In this document: positions 35,001 through 43,727 of the stretch, in pieces | Position numbering within the stretch: position 1 is the first letter of the stretch | Layout of the letters: each line of letters opens with the position of its first letter | Assembly: GCA_022494885.1 (NCBI GenBank) | Contig: JAGVSM010004963.1 | Location: forward strand, 1 to 64,000 | Direction: 5' to 3' | Source of the DNA: Micrasema longulum | Lineage: Eukaryota; Arthropoda; Insecta; Trichoptera; Brachycentridae | Length of the DNA: 64,000 nt | The notes under the pieces: generated by a model | Told to the model about the DNA's origin: nothing | Seen by the model: only the letters and a program-made list of their open reading frames with translations | The model's database searches: none | Made by a program: the position numbers and the translations under genes

Positions 35001-38000
35001 ATCCCGCAAAATCAACACAGATCAACAACTCTATCAAATAATTCCACTAAATAAATCGCCACCCCAAAGTGGCCGCTTCGAAACAGATGAATATGTGTTT
35101 ATGAGTGTCCTTACATTGAAATTCCCAAAGGGGTGCATCGGGGGCGGGGGCCCCGCCAGGAAGGGGGGCCGGTGGCCCATCATGGGGGGAGGCATCATGT
35201 TTGTAGGAAATCGGTTCTGCAACAATACAAAAGAACAACCCTCTTTAATCATTGAAATTCATCATCCATTACATCCCCGTCCAGCAGTGAACTGGTTTTA
35301 TTAACAATGTTTGAGTATGTCCAAATGCTTGCAGACTGGCTGGACTTCCTCCCTAGGGAGTTATTCATATTTAAATTTATTTCAACAGAGAGAAAAAACA
35401 TTTTTGAGTATCTCACCAGCTCATTTACTTCACTAAAGTCAACAGATGGAAGAGTTGAGGAAATGTGGATGTTCAAACATGAGCAGAATGGTGAATGTTA
35501 CACAGTGAGTAAAGTGGCCACTTAAACCAGCCAATGACAGGTCATGAGATCTGTAAATCCCTAGACTTCCATATTCCCTTTTCAAAAATGTTTTCCCTCT
35601 CTGTTGAAATAAATTTAAATATGAATAACTCCCTAGGGAGGAAATCCAGCCAGTCTGCAAGCATTTGGACATACTCAACATTGTTGAATTAACTACCCGG
35701 TAAAAGAAGAAGTATAAAAATTGGAAAATTGTTTTCAGGCGTTGCCTAGTAGGTGATTTGGTTCAGCTCTTTTACTTCACAAAAGTCAACAGATGGAAGA
35801 GTTGAGGAAATGTGGATGTTCAAACATGGGCAGAATGGTGAATGTTACGAAGTGTGTAAAGTGGCCACTTAAACCAGCCGACGACAGGTCATAAGCCCTG
35901 TAAATACCTAGACTTCCATATCCCTTCTCAAAAATGTTTTCCCTCTCTGTTGAAATAAATTTAAATATGGTTTTATTAACCCCGTCCTCCCGGCGATGTG
36001 TAGCCAGTACGCATTGAATCTAATCGAAAACATTTCAGCAATCTCTATAGCTGTGTAGAATATGACCGGACGTTCCTAATAATTCCGTCACGAGTAATGA
36101 AATAAATATACCTGAAAAAAGGGCATCAACATGGGCATGTTGGCGTGCTGCTGCTGCTGCATCGGCGGGTGCTGCATCATGGGCGGCTGCTGGCCGGCGG
36201 GCGGCGGCTACGGGCGGCGGGCGCGGCTGGCCGGGCGGCGGCTTGTGCTGCCCGGGCGGCGGCTTGTGCTGCCCGGGCGGCGGCTTGTGCTGGCCGGGCG
36301 ACAGCTTCTGCTGCGCGTGCTGCAGCTTCTGCAGCTGCGGCGGCACCAGCATGCTCTGCTGCTGCCTCATCATGTTCCTCTCCAGCTCCTCCACGGACAG
36401 GGCGTTCTTCATCCATGCCGGCGTGGGAGGGGCCTGTGAAGAAAGATTGTTTATGAATACGGTACCTCGATTGCACATCTCGGTCCTTGTATGCAGGAAG
36501 ACAAGATGGTCGGTCTCACGCTTCTGATTCAGTCCAGGGGGTCGTCAGTCCAACGTCGTTAATAATTAGGTTTATTTTAGTTTTTTTAGTTTTAAAGCTG
36601 ATTTTATATATTAATGTTGATTTATGTGTCAAGCATTGTATTAAAAAAAATAATTAACACGCCAGATACGAATGATTTTTGGTGTGTCAATATAAATAAC
36701 TCCTTTGAAGTTACTACAAAGTTATGTCGTCACTTTTTCTGACAAATGTAATTCTAATCAAGCTATATTTTAAGAACTATAAGTACCCTAATATAAATAG
36801 AAAATAACATGTTCAAACACAATGACGTTATACAAGAGTTAAATAATCTGCATTTGATTTTGACCGCGTATAGACTCGAGTTCCAGACAACACGCAGTGT
36901 GTTAAAAGTTGCTCCGGCAATTCCTACAATTATTATTGATTCCTACAATTATTATTGCGCCCTTGAGGTGATTTTCACAAAAATGGCGCTATATAAATTA
37001 TCCAAACATTATTATTATTATCACCCTCGCACAGAAACAGTAATAAATACCTGCGCTAGGTTGGGTAGAGCCGAGGGCTGCGTGGGACAGGGGCTGGTCG
37101 CCTCCGAGGAATACTCGTCATACTCCTCCAGCACCAGGTGAGACAGGAAGGCTTCTAAACAGAGTAAGGGGCCATTTTACAATCATTAAAATAACATAAC
37201 ACTGTGAAATTTTGTAAAAAGATCATTCAATAACAAATAACAGATGATTTAAAAAAGCCTTTCCATTTCCTGAGCAATAGGGTTGTTGATTGTCGGAATA
37301 AGCTGCCACAAGAACTGATCTCAATGTGTAGTCTCAATGGGCTCAAAAATGGACTAGATTTGTTTGGGAAAAGTTAAAATGCGCCAACAACAAAATTTTG
37401 TTTAAATAGATTTAAGCATATCAGTTTTAAGCTGCTCGCTTAAAATGAATATAATAATATTATTCAAAATGCTTTGAGCATGTTCAAACGTTTGAAGACA
37501 GGCTGGATTCTACTCCCAGGGAGTTATAAAGATCTAAATTTTTTATTGCAACAGCCAAAGAAAACATTTTTGAGGAGGGAAAAGGATTTTACATTTTGGA
37601 TTTTAGTTCTCACCACTCGGGCTATTGAGGTTGACTCGTGGTCGGCGCAGTTGTGCCCCTACCTTCCGACTTTGCCTGTGACTGTTTGGGAGGGCGGCTT
37701 CTCACTTACGCCGGGAAACCGGACTGCGGCAGACGCGGGTGATGAACCAGCACACATGGTGGTAACGCTTGTTGCTTTTGAAATGTTCTTTTACAATAAT
37801 AACGTACTAACAGAACTGAACTAGGCTGAAAATAGACCAACACTTAACCCATCTAAAACGGAACGACTATGGATGGCTTCAGCCAGACGGCACTACCCGA
37901 TGTAAGGAGTACCGCTTTACCCACCGTTAAACTACTGGAAGTCTTCTATCATTCTGACCTCTCTCTTGACGCTCAAATTAGTAGAACGATAAGTTCATGC

Positions 38001-41000
38001 TTCTACCAGCTGAGACAGATTAAATGCATACGCAAAAATTTGCCGGTTGATGCCGCCCGTCAATTATTAAATACGTTTGTAGTGTCAAGAGTCGATTATT
38101 GTAATGGTATCTACGCAGGTCTACCAATGAACAAAATGACTCGCCTACAGTCTGTATTGAATGCTGCAGCGAGACTTATTTACGGAATCTCTAAGTTCAG
38201 TCATATCACTCCACTGCGGGAATTACACTGGCTACGTTTTCCACAGAGGGTGGAATACAGACTCTGTTGGCTTATGTTTAAGTCACTGCACAACTCTGCT
38301 CCGGAATATCTAAGGGAACTATGCACTCCAGATGAACTAGCTGACAGGCGTCTCACGGTTAGATCAGCTACGTCTACGCGAGAGGAAAAGTTATTATACC
38401 TCTACGCAAACGCGCATTTGCGATTTGCGGTCGCAGGCCCTATGGCATGGAATGCTCTCCCAGCAGAGGTGCGAGGCTGTGAAAGTGAAGTGATGTTTCG
38501 GAAAAAACTTAAAACCCACTTGTTCTCTAAATCATTTGAATAAATCCGTAGCATGTGACAACAAAATAAATTGTTTTAATTAAATTACAAATTTAAAAGC
38601 TTCAATTAAATGTATTTATCTATAGAATACCGGTGTAAAGCGGCCTTGCGGTATTATATTACGAAAATGGCGCTATATAAGTTATCCATAATAATAATAA
38701 TGCAGGTGAAATACATACCCAAATCCGATTGATGTTTGTCACTTTCAGTGAGCATAGACAATTCTTCATGCTGCTGTTCCCAGTCTCCTTCTTCGCCTGA
38801 AAAATAAAAGTGTTATCATTATTTTCAAAACAGCATTTCCAGTTTGTCCTAATTTTTGTAGAGGACTGGATTTCACCAATCCACTTACTAGGCAACGCCT
38901 GAAAACAATTCTCCAATTTGTATGCTTCTTCTTTTACCACTTAGTTGATTTGACAATGTTTTCAATTGATTTTATTTAATTTCAATTTTTTCAATTTTAT
39001 TTATTTATTCATATGTATGTACATTACAAAATGGAATATCTTAATTCATACATATGGAAATAATTCAAATAATTAGGTAAAATTAGGTATATATTTTTAA
39101 AAAACACATTAGTATACATAATATCCAAAGAATAATATGCATTATTGACAGAATCAAGAAAGGGGTGCTGCGTTGGTTTGGACATGTAGAGCGAATGGAC
39201 AGCGAAAGAACGGCTAAAAGGATCTACGATGCAAATGTTGATGGATGCAGAAAACGAGGAAGACCGAGAAAGACATGGCACGATCAAGTCCATCAAATAC
39301 TTGAAGATGGACATGTCAAAAGTAGGAATAATCGGCGTGCGTGCATAAGAAGATGTATGAATGTAGAGGAAGCGAGGTCTGTATGCCAAGATAGAGTGTT
39401 ATGGCGTTCTATCCTCTCTGCCTACCCCTACGGGGAAACGGCGTGATGGTTTGTTGTTGTTGTTGTTGTAATATGTTAAAAAAGTAAGAGAATCTTGTAA
39501 CGAAAAACTATCTCAGAGACGTGAAAAATGACAATGTTCAAAGTGATATTGTTCAACATAGAGATAGCCCTTCCAACAGGCACAACCATTGGCAGGTCGG
39601 TCCTGTATATTGGAATGTGAAACAGTCTATGCTGACGCTGCCTAAGGTAATTATCCGGAACATAAAAGCTAATGCTCCGCATAATTTCAGGGTTGTCAAT
39701 AATACCGCGCAACAATCGAAAGAAGTGCGTTGTTAAATACACATTCCTTCTAGTCTTCAGACTGCTGTAACCGAGCATACCCTGGAGGAACTCGGTGGGA
39801 TAAAGCCATGGATAATATCCGCACTCCCTCGTGTAGAGAAACCGAAGAAATTTCTTCTGAACCTTCTCCACCATAAGAGAGTACTTCAACTCACAAATGT
39901 CCAAATGTCAATATCATGTCCAAATGTTTGCAGACAGACTGCATTCCCTTCCTAGGGAGTCATTCAGATCTAGGTTCAGCCGGATGAATCTCACCCGCAT
40001 GATAAAGGTTTCAGCTCTTTTACTTCACAAAAGTCGACAGATGGAAGAGTTGAGGAAATGTGGATGTTTAAACATGCAGTCTCGTTAGCAGCACTGTTTT
40101 TGACAACCTGTCAAAGTTTGACGGCCATCGGATGTTCAGTATTCTGTCAGCGTCTGTTTGAGTGAGACGGAAAATTGTTGTTTGGCGATTTTTACAATGG
40201 ATAAAAAATTGGAATTAACTTCACTAAAATCAACAGTTGGAAGAATTGAAGGAGTATAGATGTTCAGACATAGGCAGAATTGAATGTTACGCAGAGTGTA
40301 AAGTGGCCACTTAAAGACAGGTCATAAGCCATGTAAATGCCTAGACTTCCATATTTTCTTCTCAAAAATGTTTCCCTCTCTGTTGCAACAAATTTAGATC
40401 TGAATAACTAACTAGGGAGGAAATCAGCCTGTCTGCAAACATTTGGACATACTCAAAACATTGTTGAAGAAAATATAGATACGTAAAGTCAGCAGAAAAT
40501 AAAGAAATAACAAAGGAAAATCAAACAAGAAATTTTAACATAGGTACGCAGCTAATTAACAGTAAATAAAGAGTTTTAATTTAAAAAGTATTGAAATAAC
40601 AGAGGCCATGTATATCCAAGTCAAATACACATTCCCTCTGGTCTCTTAAACTGTTGTAGCCGAGTGTACCCTGGAGAAACTCGGTCGGGTAGAGCCGAGG
40701 ATAATACCCGCACTCCATCTCATACTCTATCACGTAGGATATCTCAGAAACTTCTTTTAGATTTTGTCTATCATAACAGCCTCCAAATCGTCGAGCCACT
40801 CTCGAGTCTACTTCGCACCGAGGAGTTGTAAAGAGTTCTCAGTACGCGGGTATTTTCGAAAACCCCGGCAGCACACAGAACAAATCCTAACATCTTCAAT
40901 GCATTACCACTGATTGTCTCTATGTATTCATGAAATGTCAGGGTGCTCACAAATCTAACGCCCAGATCCTTAACATTCTATGTTCGTAGCAGATTCTGGT

Positions 41001-41804
41001 CAATCATTTTGTAGCGATAAAATAGAGTTCAAATAAAATTAAAATATTATCTGTAATTATAAACGTGTCATCTTTTGTTTAATATAACACGACGTTACAG
41101 CGCGGTCTTAGAGGGATTTTTTAGCACAGTCTTCGAGGAGTTGAAATGCGCACAATTTGAGGTTATGTACGCAACAAATAAACGTCGTATTTTGATGGGA
41201 ATTTGATTATGTATTTACCTGATCCGCCAAAAGTCTCGTCATTGAGCGCATCGTACTCGTCTTCGGAGCCTTCCCTTCCTCCACCGTCGTCCCTTTCACT
41301 TACATTCTGCAAAAAGCGTAAAGAAATAATAGAACCAAACCTCTCGAGGAAAGCGTGAAAACACACGGTAGCCGCGAGCATTTTACTGATGTTCCAACGG
41401 CACGATCCGAACACAACGTTTATACAAGTAATGCGAAGGGAATCGGGTGAAAACTTGGGGTTTTACCACCCCGCAAGATAAAAACATTTCAACCGATTTT
41501 TCAAAAACAACGAACACCAAACACTGCTCAAAACTCCTCCATTTAAACGACAAAATAACTTTTTAAAGTGACGTAAATTCGTCGATCCGTTTGCAAACAA
41601 GTCAGTGTGGTCGCGCGTGCGGCGTCTGGAGCTTTTCGTGATTATTTATTGTCAAAATGGCATGGTCGTTATTTTCTAGCACGGCAGAATTCGCGGCCGT
41701 TGACACCTGAAATTGTACAAATGCGCCGAAAATTGTGCAAAATCCGACGGATTGAGCAAACTCACCGATAAAGACGTGTCGAAACCGAAAAAAGAATCTG
41801 CCAT
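22855..41804 (-). CDS. Patr-1: PAT1 homolog (Patr-1), decapping activator, 14 exons
   Basis: Exons in transcript order: 41804-41766, 41306-41219, 38796-38719, 37154-37051, 36433-36112, 33562-32906, 31937-31806, 31279-31156, 30019-29889, 27915-27721, 26271-26092, 24087-23936, 23861-23729, 23077-22855. The start is [13 protein letters not shown], followed by an acidic stretch with [11 protein letters not shown]. The DETF motif is the known DDX6/Dhh1-binding motif of Pat1. The middle is Q/P/M/N-rich. The C-terminal part contains [20 protein letters not shown], then [16 protein letters not shown] and [11 protein letters not shown], as in the Pat1 domain that binds Lsm1-7 and Dcp2. Phases join except in exons 5 and 14, each of which is one base too long (or two too short). 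With both corrected the ORF is 852 codons including stop, normal for animal Pat1. Expected role: P-body scaffold linking deadenylated mRNA to decapping. Confidence 0.88.
23210..23265 (+). mobile_element. SINE-B 3' fragment
   Basis: Carries TGCAGTGCCCTACACATCAT and AAAGGGAATGATGATG from the SINE-B tail, in the PAT1 region. Confidence 0.6.
23278..23428. repeat. Degenerate minisatellite (GCATTGAAGGTAGGTAAAAA)
   Basis: About six imperfect units of 22-27 bp, each a GCAATGAAGG core followed by an A-run. It lies in the last PAT1 intron. Confidence 0.65.
24100..25890. other. PAT1 intron with old degenerate repeats
   Basis: The phrases TTTATCTTCAACTAT and CGATGTAC recur (24975, 25795, also 21308). 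The sequence looks like decayed DNA transposons, but no ends could be fixed. Confidence 0.4.
25895..26090 (+). repeat. FB-1 repeat copy next to PAT1 exon 11
   Basis: Plus-oriented copy ending at the donor of PAT1 exon 26092-26271. Landmarks AAAATCAACAGATGGAAGAA and GTGAATGTTACACAGTG are present. Confidence 0.75.
26308..26400. mobile_element. Tigger/pogo-like terminal fragment
   Basis: CAAACTCGGTTACTACGAGG and TTTGCTCGTTATTGAAATTA match the element at 63865-64000 with the inner part deleted. It lies 40 bp from PAT1 exon 26092-26271. Confidence 0.5.
26460..26900 (+). repeat. FB-1 right-arm fragments (26460-26620 and 26795-26900)
   Basis: Two pieces share CTCTGTTGTAATATGTTAAT, AACAGCTCC and AATTTGGACAAACTCAAAAT. 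They flank a short RTE-like fragment at 26615-26730, which looks like an insertion into the FB-1 piece. Confidence 0.7.
26615..26730 (+). mobile_element. RTE-like 3' end fragment
   Basis: Encodes [20 protein letters not shown] and [13 protein letters not shown], the last residues of the RTE-like ORF. Confidence 0.7.
27005..27495 (-). mobile_element. RTE-like 3' fragment (subfamily 1)
   Basis: The frame 27425-27132 encodes [40 protein letters not shown] and [20 protein letters not shown]. Its 3' end lies towards 27010. It sits in a PAT1 intron. Confidence 0.8.
28150..29200 (-). mobile_element. Non-LTR C-terminus (YKI family) with 3' UTR
   Basis: 28790-29200 reads, with breaks, [38 protein letters not shown] and [11 protein letters not shown]. 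28150-28780 is AT-rich, with two copies of a TTTATTTATTC/ACGGCCTAAGGCAATTACA type terminal motif, probably 3' UTR remnants. Confidence 0.55.
29265..29830. repeat. FB-1 copies flanking a SINE-A copy
   Basis: 29265-29330 is a - arm, 29346-29520 is SINE-A, and 29525-29830 is a + FB-1 copy with arm, CAGGCGTTGCCTAGTAGGTG and the body landmarks. The SINE sits between arm pieces. Confidence 0.7.
29346..29520 (+). mobile_element. SINE-A copy
   Basis: GTGACGTGGCTAGTGTCGCA head, GGTCCGAGGTTCACACCCC near-B box, AATAGTGAGTTATTTACAAC body. Confidence 0.7.
30200..30270 (-). mobile_element. Penelope-like terminal-repeat remnant
   Basis: The reverse complement reads CTGAAGATGGCTCCTGCAAT (30265 downward) then GCTGAAACTTCGGAAC, almost the same as the motif downstream of the Penelope-like ORF at 42470-42507. 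It directly precedes a minisatellite. Confidence 0.6.
30303..31035. repeat. 24-bp minisatellite (CTGATTTGAGAATCCACTCATTTT)-type
   Basis: About 14 units between 30303 and 30665 and a weaker block at 30900-31035, built on GAGAATCCACTCATTTTCTG. It is intronic in PAT1, between exons 31156-31279 and 29889-30019. Confidence 0.85.
31662..31720 (+). mobile_element. SINE-B 3' fragment
   Basis: GCCCTATGCACCACTGGATG and GACATGATGATAATGATG match the SINE-B end. Confidence 0.65.
32030..32155 (+). mobile_element. SINE-A copy, degenerate
   Basis: GTGGTCCCGTGGCTGCGTCG head and CAAAATGGCCCTCAAAATTT body; the B box is damaged. Confidence 0.6.
32170..32775 (+). repeat. FB-1 copy split by a hAT-type MITE
   Basis: FB-1 landmarks run at 32200-32345 and resume at about 32690-32775 (AATGTTACGCAGTGTGTAAA). 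The MITE at 32404-32648 lies between them. Confidence 0.7.
32404..32648. mobile_element. hAT-type MITE with TTTCGGC motifs
   Basis: TAGTGACCGACCG and CGGTCGGTCACTA are perfect 13-bp inverted ends. CAAGAATT is duplicated at 32396-32403 and 32649-32656. The inside is a degenerate array of TTCGGCTAATAAAA units. No ORF. Confidence 0.85.
32785..32882 (-). mobile_element. tRNA-like SINE head
   Basis: The reverse complement has GGTCGCGGTTCCGTGGGAAT and a B-box-like GGTTCAAACTC. It lies 20-30 bp from the donor of PAT1 exon 6. Confidence 0.45.
32906..33562 (-). repeat. PAT1 exon 6 with in-frame (N-M-N-Q/H-P/Q-M-x) repeats
   Basis: This 219-codon exon encodes about 14 tandem seven-residue units of the type MNQPMGN / MNHQMGN (about 33175-33450), flanked by Q-rich and N-rich segments. 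It is low-complexity and probably disordered, as is usual for Pat1 middle regions that favour P-body condensation. The 21-bp unit is variable enough to be a coding minisatellite. The last part ([18 protein letters not shown]...) is unique sequence. Confidence 0.8.
33860..34030 (-). repeat. FB-1 repeat copy
   Basis: Reads GGGCTTATGACCTGTCATTG, GGCTGGTTTAAGTTGCCACT and CTGCCTATATTTGAACATC. It lies 5' (in transcript sense) of PAT1 exon 6. Confidence 0.75.
34030..34140 (+). mobile_element. YPTEFL-family fragment, first piece
   Basis: Reads [16 protein letters not shown], as on the - strand at 40960-41000. The rest of this copy resumes at 34845. Confidence 0.6.
34233..34510. repeat. Low-complexity (TTTTAATTTTAAC)n array
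   Basis: Imperfect 12-13 bp units of T/A with a single C, intronic in PAT1. Confidence 0.8.
34845..34995 (+). mobile_element. YPTEFL-family fragment, second piece
   Basis: Reads [20 protein letters not shown] and [15 protein letters not shown] with one break, matching 40790-40870 on the - strand. Confidence 0.6.
35305..35970. repeat. FB-1 foldback plus tandem dimer
   Basis: 35305-35400 is the - end (CAATGTTTGAGTATGTCCAA). From 35405 the + unit runs to about 35765, where the same landmark (TTTACTTCACAAAAGTCAAC) recurs, so a second unit follows head to tail with a period of about 355 bp. It ends at 35970. It lies in the intron between PAT1 exons 5 and 6. Confidence 0.8.
36112..36433 (-). pseudogene. 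PAT1 exon 5 with an internal frame break
   Basis: The exon opens in phase 0 with [20 protein letters not shown], then a thrice-repeated PGQHKPP unit. Near 36205-36215 the reading frame changes: the second half only makes sense one frame over, as [27 protein letters not shown], and that frame joins the next exon correctly in phase 0. Length is 322 nt (3n+1). The break lies in an almost pure G/C tract, so a sequencing or assembly indel is more likely than a real null allele. Everything downstream in the gene is intact up to the last exon. Confidence 0.75.
36553..36790. repeat. Dispersed repeat shared with 13687-13835
   Basis: Same ordered motifs as the first copy with an extra stretch of about 90 bp in the middle. 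Confidence 0.55.
36955..37015 (+). mobile_element. L2-like 3' tail only
   Basis: GCCCTTGAGGTGATTTTCAC and AAATGGCGCTATATAAATTA, 35 bp from the PAT1 exon at 37051. Confidence 0.7.
37465..37580 (-). repeat. FB-1 arm fragment
   Basis: Shows a degenerate CTTTGAGCATGTTCAAACG arm and the GAAAACATTTTTGAGGAGGG body end. Confidence 0.6.
37842..38700 (+). mobile_element. L2/CR1-like 3' fragment, best single frame
   Basis: The frame 37869-38543 (224 codons) covers the post-RT part: [40 protein letters not shown] and [19 protein letters not shown]. The tail AAAATGGCGCTATATAAGTT ends 20 bp from the PAT1 exon at 38719. Confidence 0.88.
38840..38955 (-). repeat. FB-1 fragment
   Basis: Contains TACTAGGCAACGCCTGAAAA and the TTCTTCTTTTACCA segment seen at 3110-3165. 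Confidence 0.65.
39145..39470 (+). mobile_element. RTE-like 3' fragment with TTG tail
   Basis: The frame 39165-39446 is open: [40 protein letters not shown], then [11 protein letters not shown]. It is followed by a TTG repeat, the clean 3' end of the family. Confidence 0.85.
39480..39905 (-). mobile_element. Non-LTR C-terminal fragment (YPTEFL family)
   Basis: The frame 39904-39476 is open: [40 protein letters not shown] and [18 protein letters not shown]. Confidence 0.8.
39905..40465. repeat. FB-1 copies (arm, + 39970-40080, + 40210-40465)
   Basis: Landmarks GATAAAGGTTTCAGCTCTTT, GACAGATGGAAGAGTTGAGG and, in the second copy, GTGGCCACTTAAAGACAGGT. The second ends in the CTAGGGAGGAAATCAGCCTG arm. 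Confidence 0.75.
40600..41010 (-). mobile_element. Non-LTR fragment (YPTEFL family)
   Basis: Reads [40 protein letters not shown] and [18 protein letters not shown] with breaks. It extends the family N-terminally. Confidence 0.7.
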
Positions 41805-42429
41805 TTGATATTCTCTGAATTTCTAAATAAAATTGACATGACTCGTCATGCCAGGAGCCAGGACATATGTTACAATGGCGGACATCAGCTTAGTTCGAAT
41901 TTTTACCGCTGCTGAACAATTTATCAATGGCTAATTTTTATTCAAATCTTGCCACACGAAATTGACCCTTTAGCTAAGAAATCGTAGGGAATTTCTAACT
42001 ATTTTTGAATAAGCTATATTTTTAAGGGTTCACTGGAATGCTTACACTCTCAAAAAAACATTAGATTAAGTATCTACTCAGTTTGACAGATGAAAAGGGG
42101 TAAATTTCAAAATGAACAATGTCATCCCGGGTTCCAGGGTTTATTTACATATTTACCTATCAAAATTATAATACTGACGACATCAATTATTCAACAATAA
42201 ACTTTGTACTTTATAAATTTTTTCACTCTTCAGGCTGGTTCAGACTACGAGACTTTGGAATGATTTATTATAATATGTGAAAAAACAACCTTTCAACCAT
42301 GTTCAGGTCAAAGGCTTCAAACTGCAATTCTGGAAAAGGCATTTATTATTTCAAATTAATTAAATATGTCTTATGCACATTCCAGAAAAAGAATTTTAGT
42401 CAATAGACAGTTCAAATCCTTCTGCTATT

Positions 42430-42990
42430 GGTATGTTTTTTTGGGTGATACCGTATGTGTTGAATTTGTTCCGACGTTTCAGCTATCATTGCAGGAGCCA
42501 TCTTCAGGGTAAACTGAGTGTTTGTTTAGTTACCAATTATTTGTACCGAGTCGCCGTCGGCAGTAGGCACATTTCTATTAATTTTTGTAGTATGTAGTGT
42601 TGGGAACCATGTTGAGTTTAATTTAAGCCCGTCGTCTTTGTTTATGTTATTTGGATGTCCGTGTATTTCAATTGCCTCTATTATTATTCGTAATTACTAG
42701 GTTTATGTCAAATATTCGGTTCGAAGGTGAAAAAATGTCCGGTGTCTATAAAGTGTTCCGTTATTGCAGATTTGTCAGGGTGCCCAAGTTTACACGCTCT
42801 TTTGTGTTCCTTTTATGTTTTTATTTGCTGTGCGACCTGTTTATCATATGTACCCTTTATCACGTCAGAACAAATCCAACACACACGGTATCATCCAAAA
42901 AAGATAACAGTAATATTGATAACAGTGACCTTGAAAACCTTCGCACATATTCTTCCGCTATTGGTTTAAAATACATTTAAAATAATGAAA
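42430..42990 (-). mobile_element. Penelope-like element: GIY-YIG end plus terminal repeat
   Basis: The reverse strand, with breaks, encodes QVAQQIKT, KEHKRACKLGHPDKSAITEH, FIDTGHFFTFEPN, then EAIEIHGHPNNINKDDGLKL. This is the usual end of the Penelope-like GIY-YIG endonuclease domain. It is followed at 42507-42470 by the hammerhead-like CTGAAGATGGCTCCTGCAAT / GCTGAAACGTCGG motif. It sits between the divergent PAT1 and carboxypeptidase genes. Confidence 0.75.
42470..42507 (-). ncRNA. Hammerhead-like motif of the Penelope-like element
   Basis: Core CTGAAGA (42507-42501), a weak stem GCT/AGC around the loop, then GAAAC and GTCGG. Published Penelope-like elements carry hammerhead motifs at this place. 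Stem II here is decayed. Confidence 0.45.
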
Positions 42991-43259
42991 CAGCTTTTTC
43001 TTGTGTTTTCTAGAAACATCTTACATAATGTGTCTACCTTTCTTTAAACCTTGCGTAGTTCATATGAAGACAGGACAATATTATCATGTCTTAGCTACAG
43101 ACCTATTGTCCTAGCGGGAAATTTGGAGGACAGGACAACGGACTAAGACGGACCACGTTGCAATGTATCTATTTTCGTTCATGTTTAAAAAAATCTGTAG
43201 CTTTACTGAACACATAAGAAAAATATTTTAATGTTTCTCCTCTGCATTAGTAAAATTTG

Positions 43260-43445
43260 GGATGGATTACCCTCGACGATTTTCTTTTTTTTCACCACAA
43301 CAGGCCAGGAGGCCCAATTACAGCAAAGATCACCCAGGCTTGAGAAAATTCACATTTAATTGTCTTATTTCCAGAAATCAAACCCGGAACCTTCCGCGCA
43401 TGGGTCGAGCATCTTGAACACCACACCACGGAGGCCGCTGTTATT
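43260..43445 (-). mobile_element. tRNA-like SINE
   Basis: The reverse complement has GGCCTCCGTGGTGTGGTGTT and GGTTCCGGGTTTGATTTCTG (B-box-like). Low copy within the window. Confidence 0.5.
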
Positions 43446-43687
43446 ATTAGTCAGTTATTATATTTATTGTACATTATTATTGGAAAAAATGGTTTAGCAA
43501 CAATAAAATCACCAAGTAGATTATACAAAAGATTTATTTCACACTGAATTATAGTTCTTTTCAATATTTTTTTCTATTGGTTGGCTTTTATCAATAAATT
43601 TTATTTGTTTTAATAACATTTTTACCGTATCAAACTTCCAATTGACCAATTTAGTACAATTTCTTATCAAGTTGAAACAATACCATT

Positions 43688-43727
43688 ATGTTTTTGAAAC
43701 TGTGTTTTCTGATTTTTTTACTGAGAG
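43688..43727 (+). other. Signal-peptide exon of the carboxypeptidase
   Basis: ATG followed by 12 hydrophobic-rich codons and a GTAAAT donor. The single leftover G joins the two leading bases of the exon at 45857. It was chosen because it is the only hydrophobic start in phase between PAT1 and the catalytic exons. An unseen alternative first exon is possible. Confidence 0.6.

Noticed and set aside
36195..36225. A 22-nt GT...AG segment whose removal would restore the PAT1 frame
   Set aside because: It is far below any workable insect intron length; a base-call or assembly indel is simpler.
36131..36456. Long + strand frames rich in Cys, Gly, Leu and Arg
   Set aside because: They lie exactly opposite the GC-rich PAT1 exon 5 and have no splice or family support.
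42651..42980. + strand frame with hydrophobic segments
   Set aside because: The opposite strand has recognisable GIY-YIG text; the + frame is its shadow.
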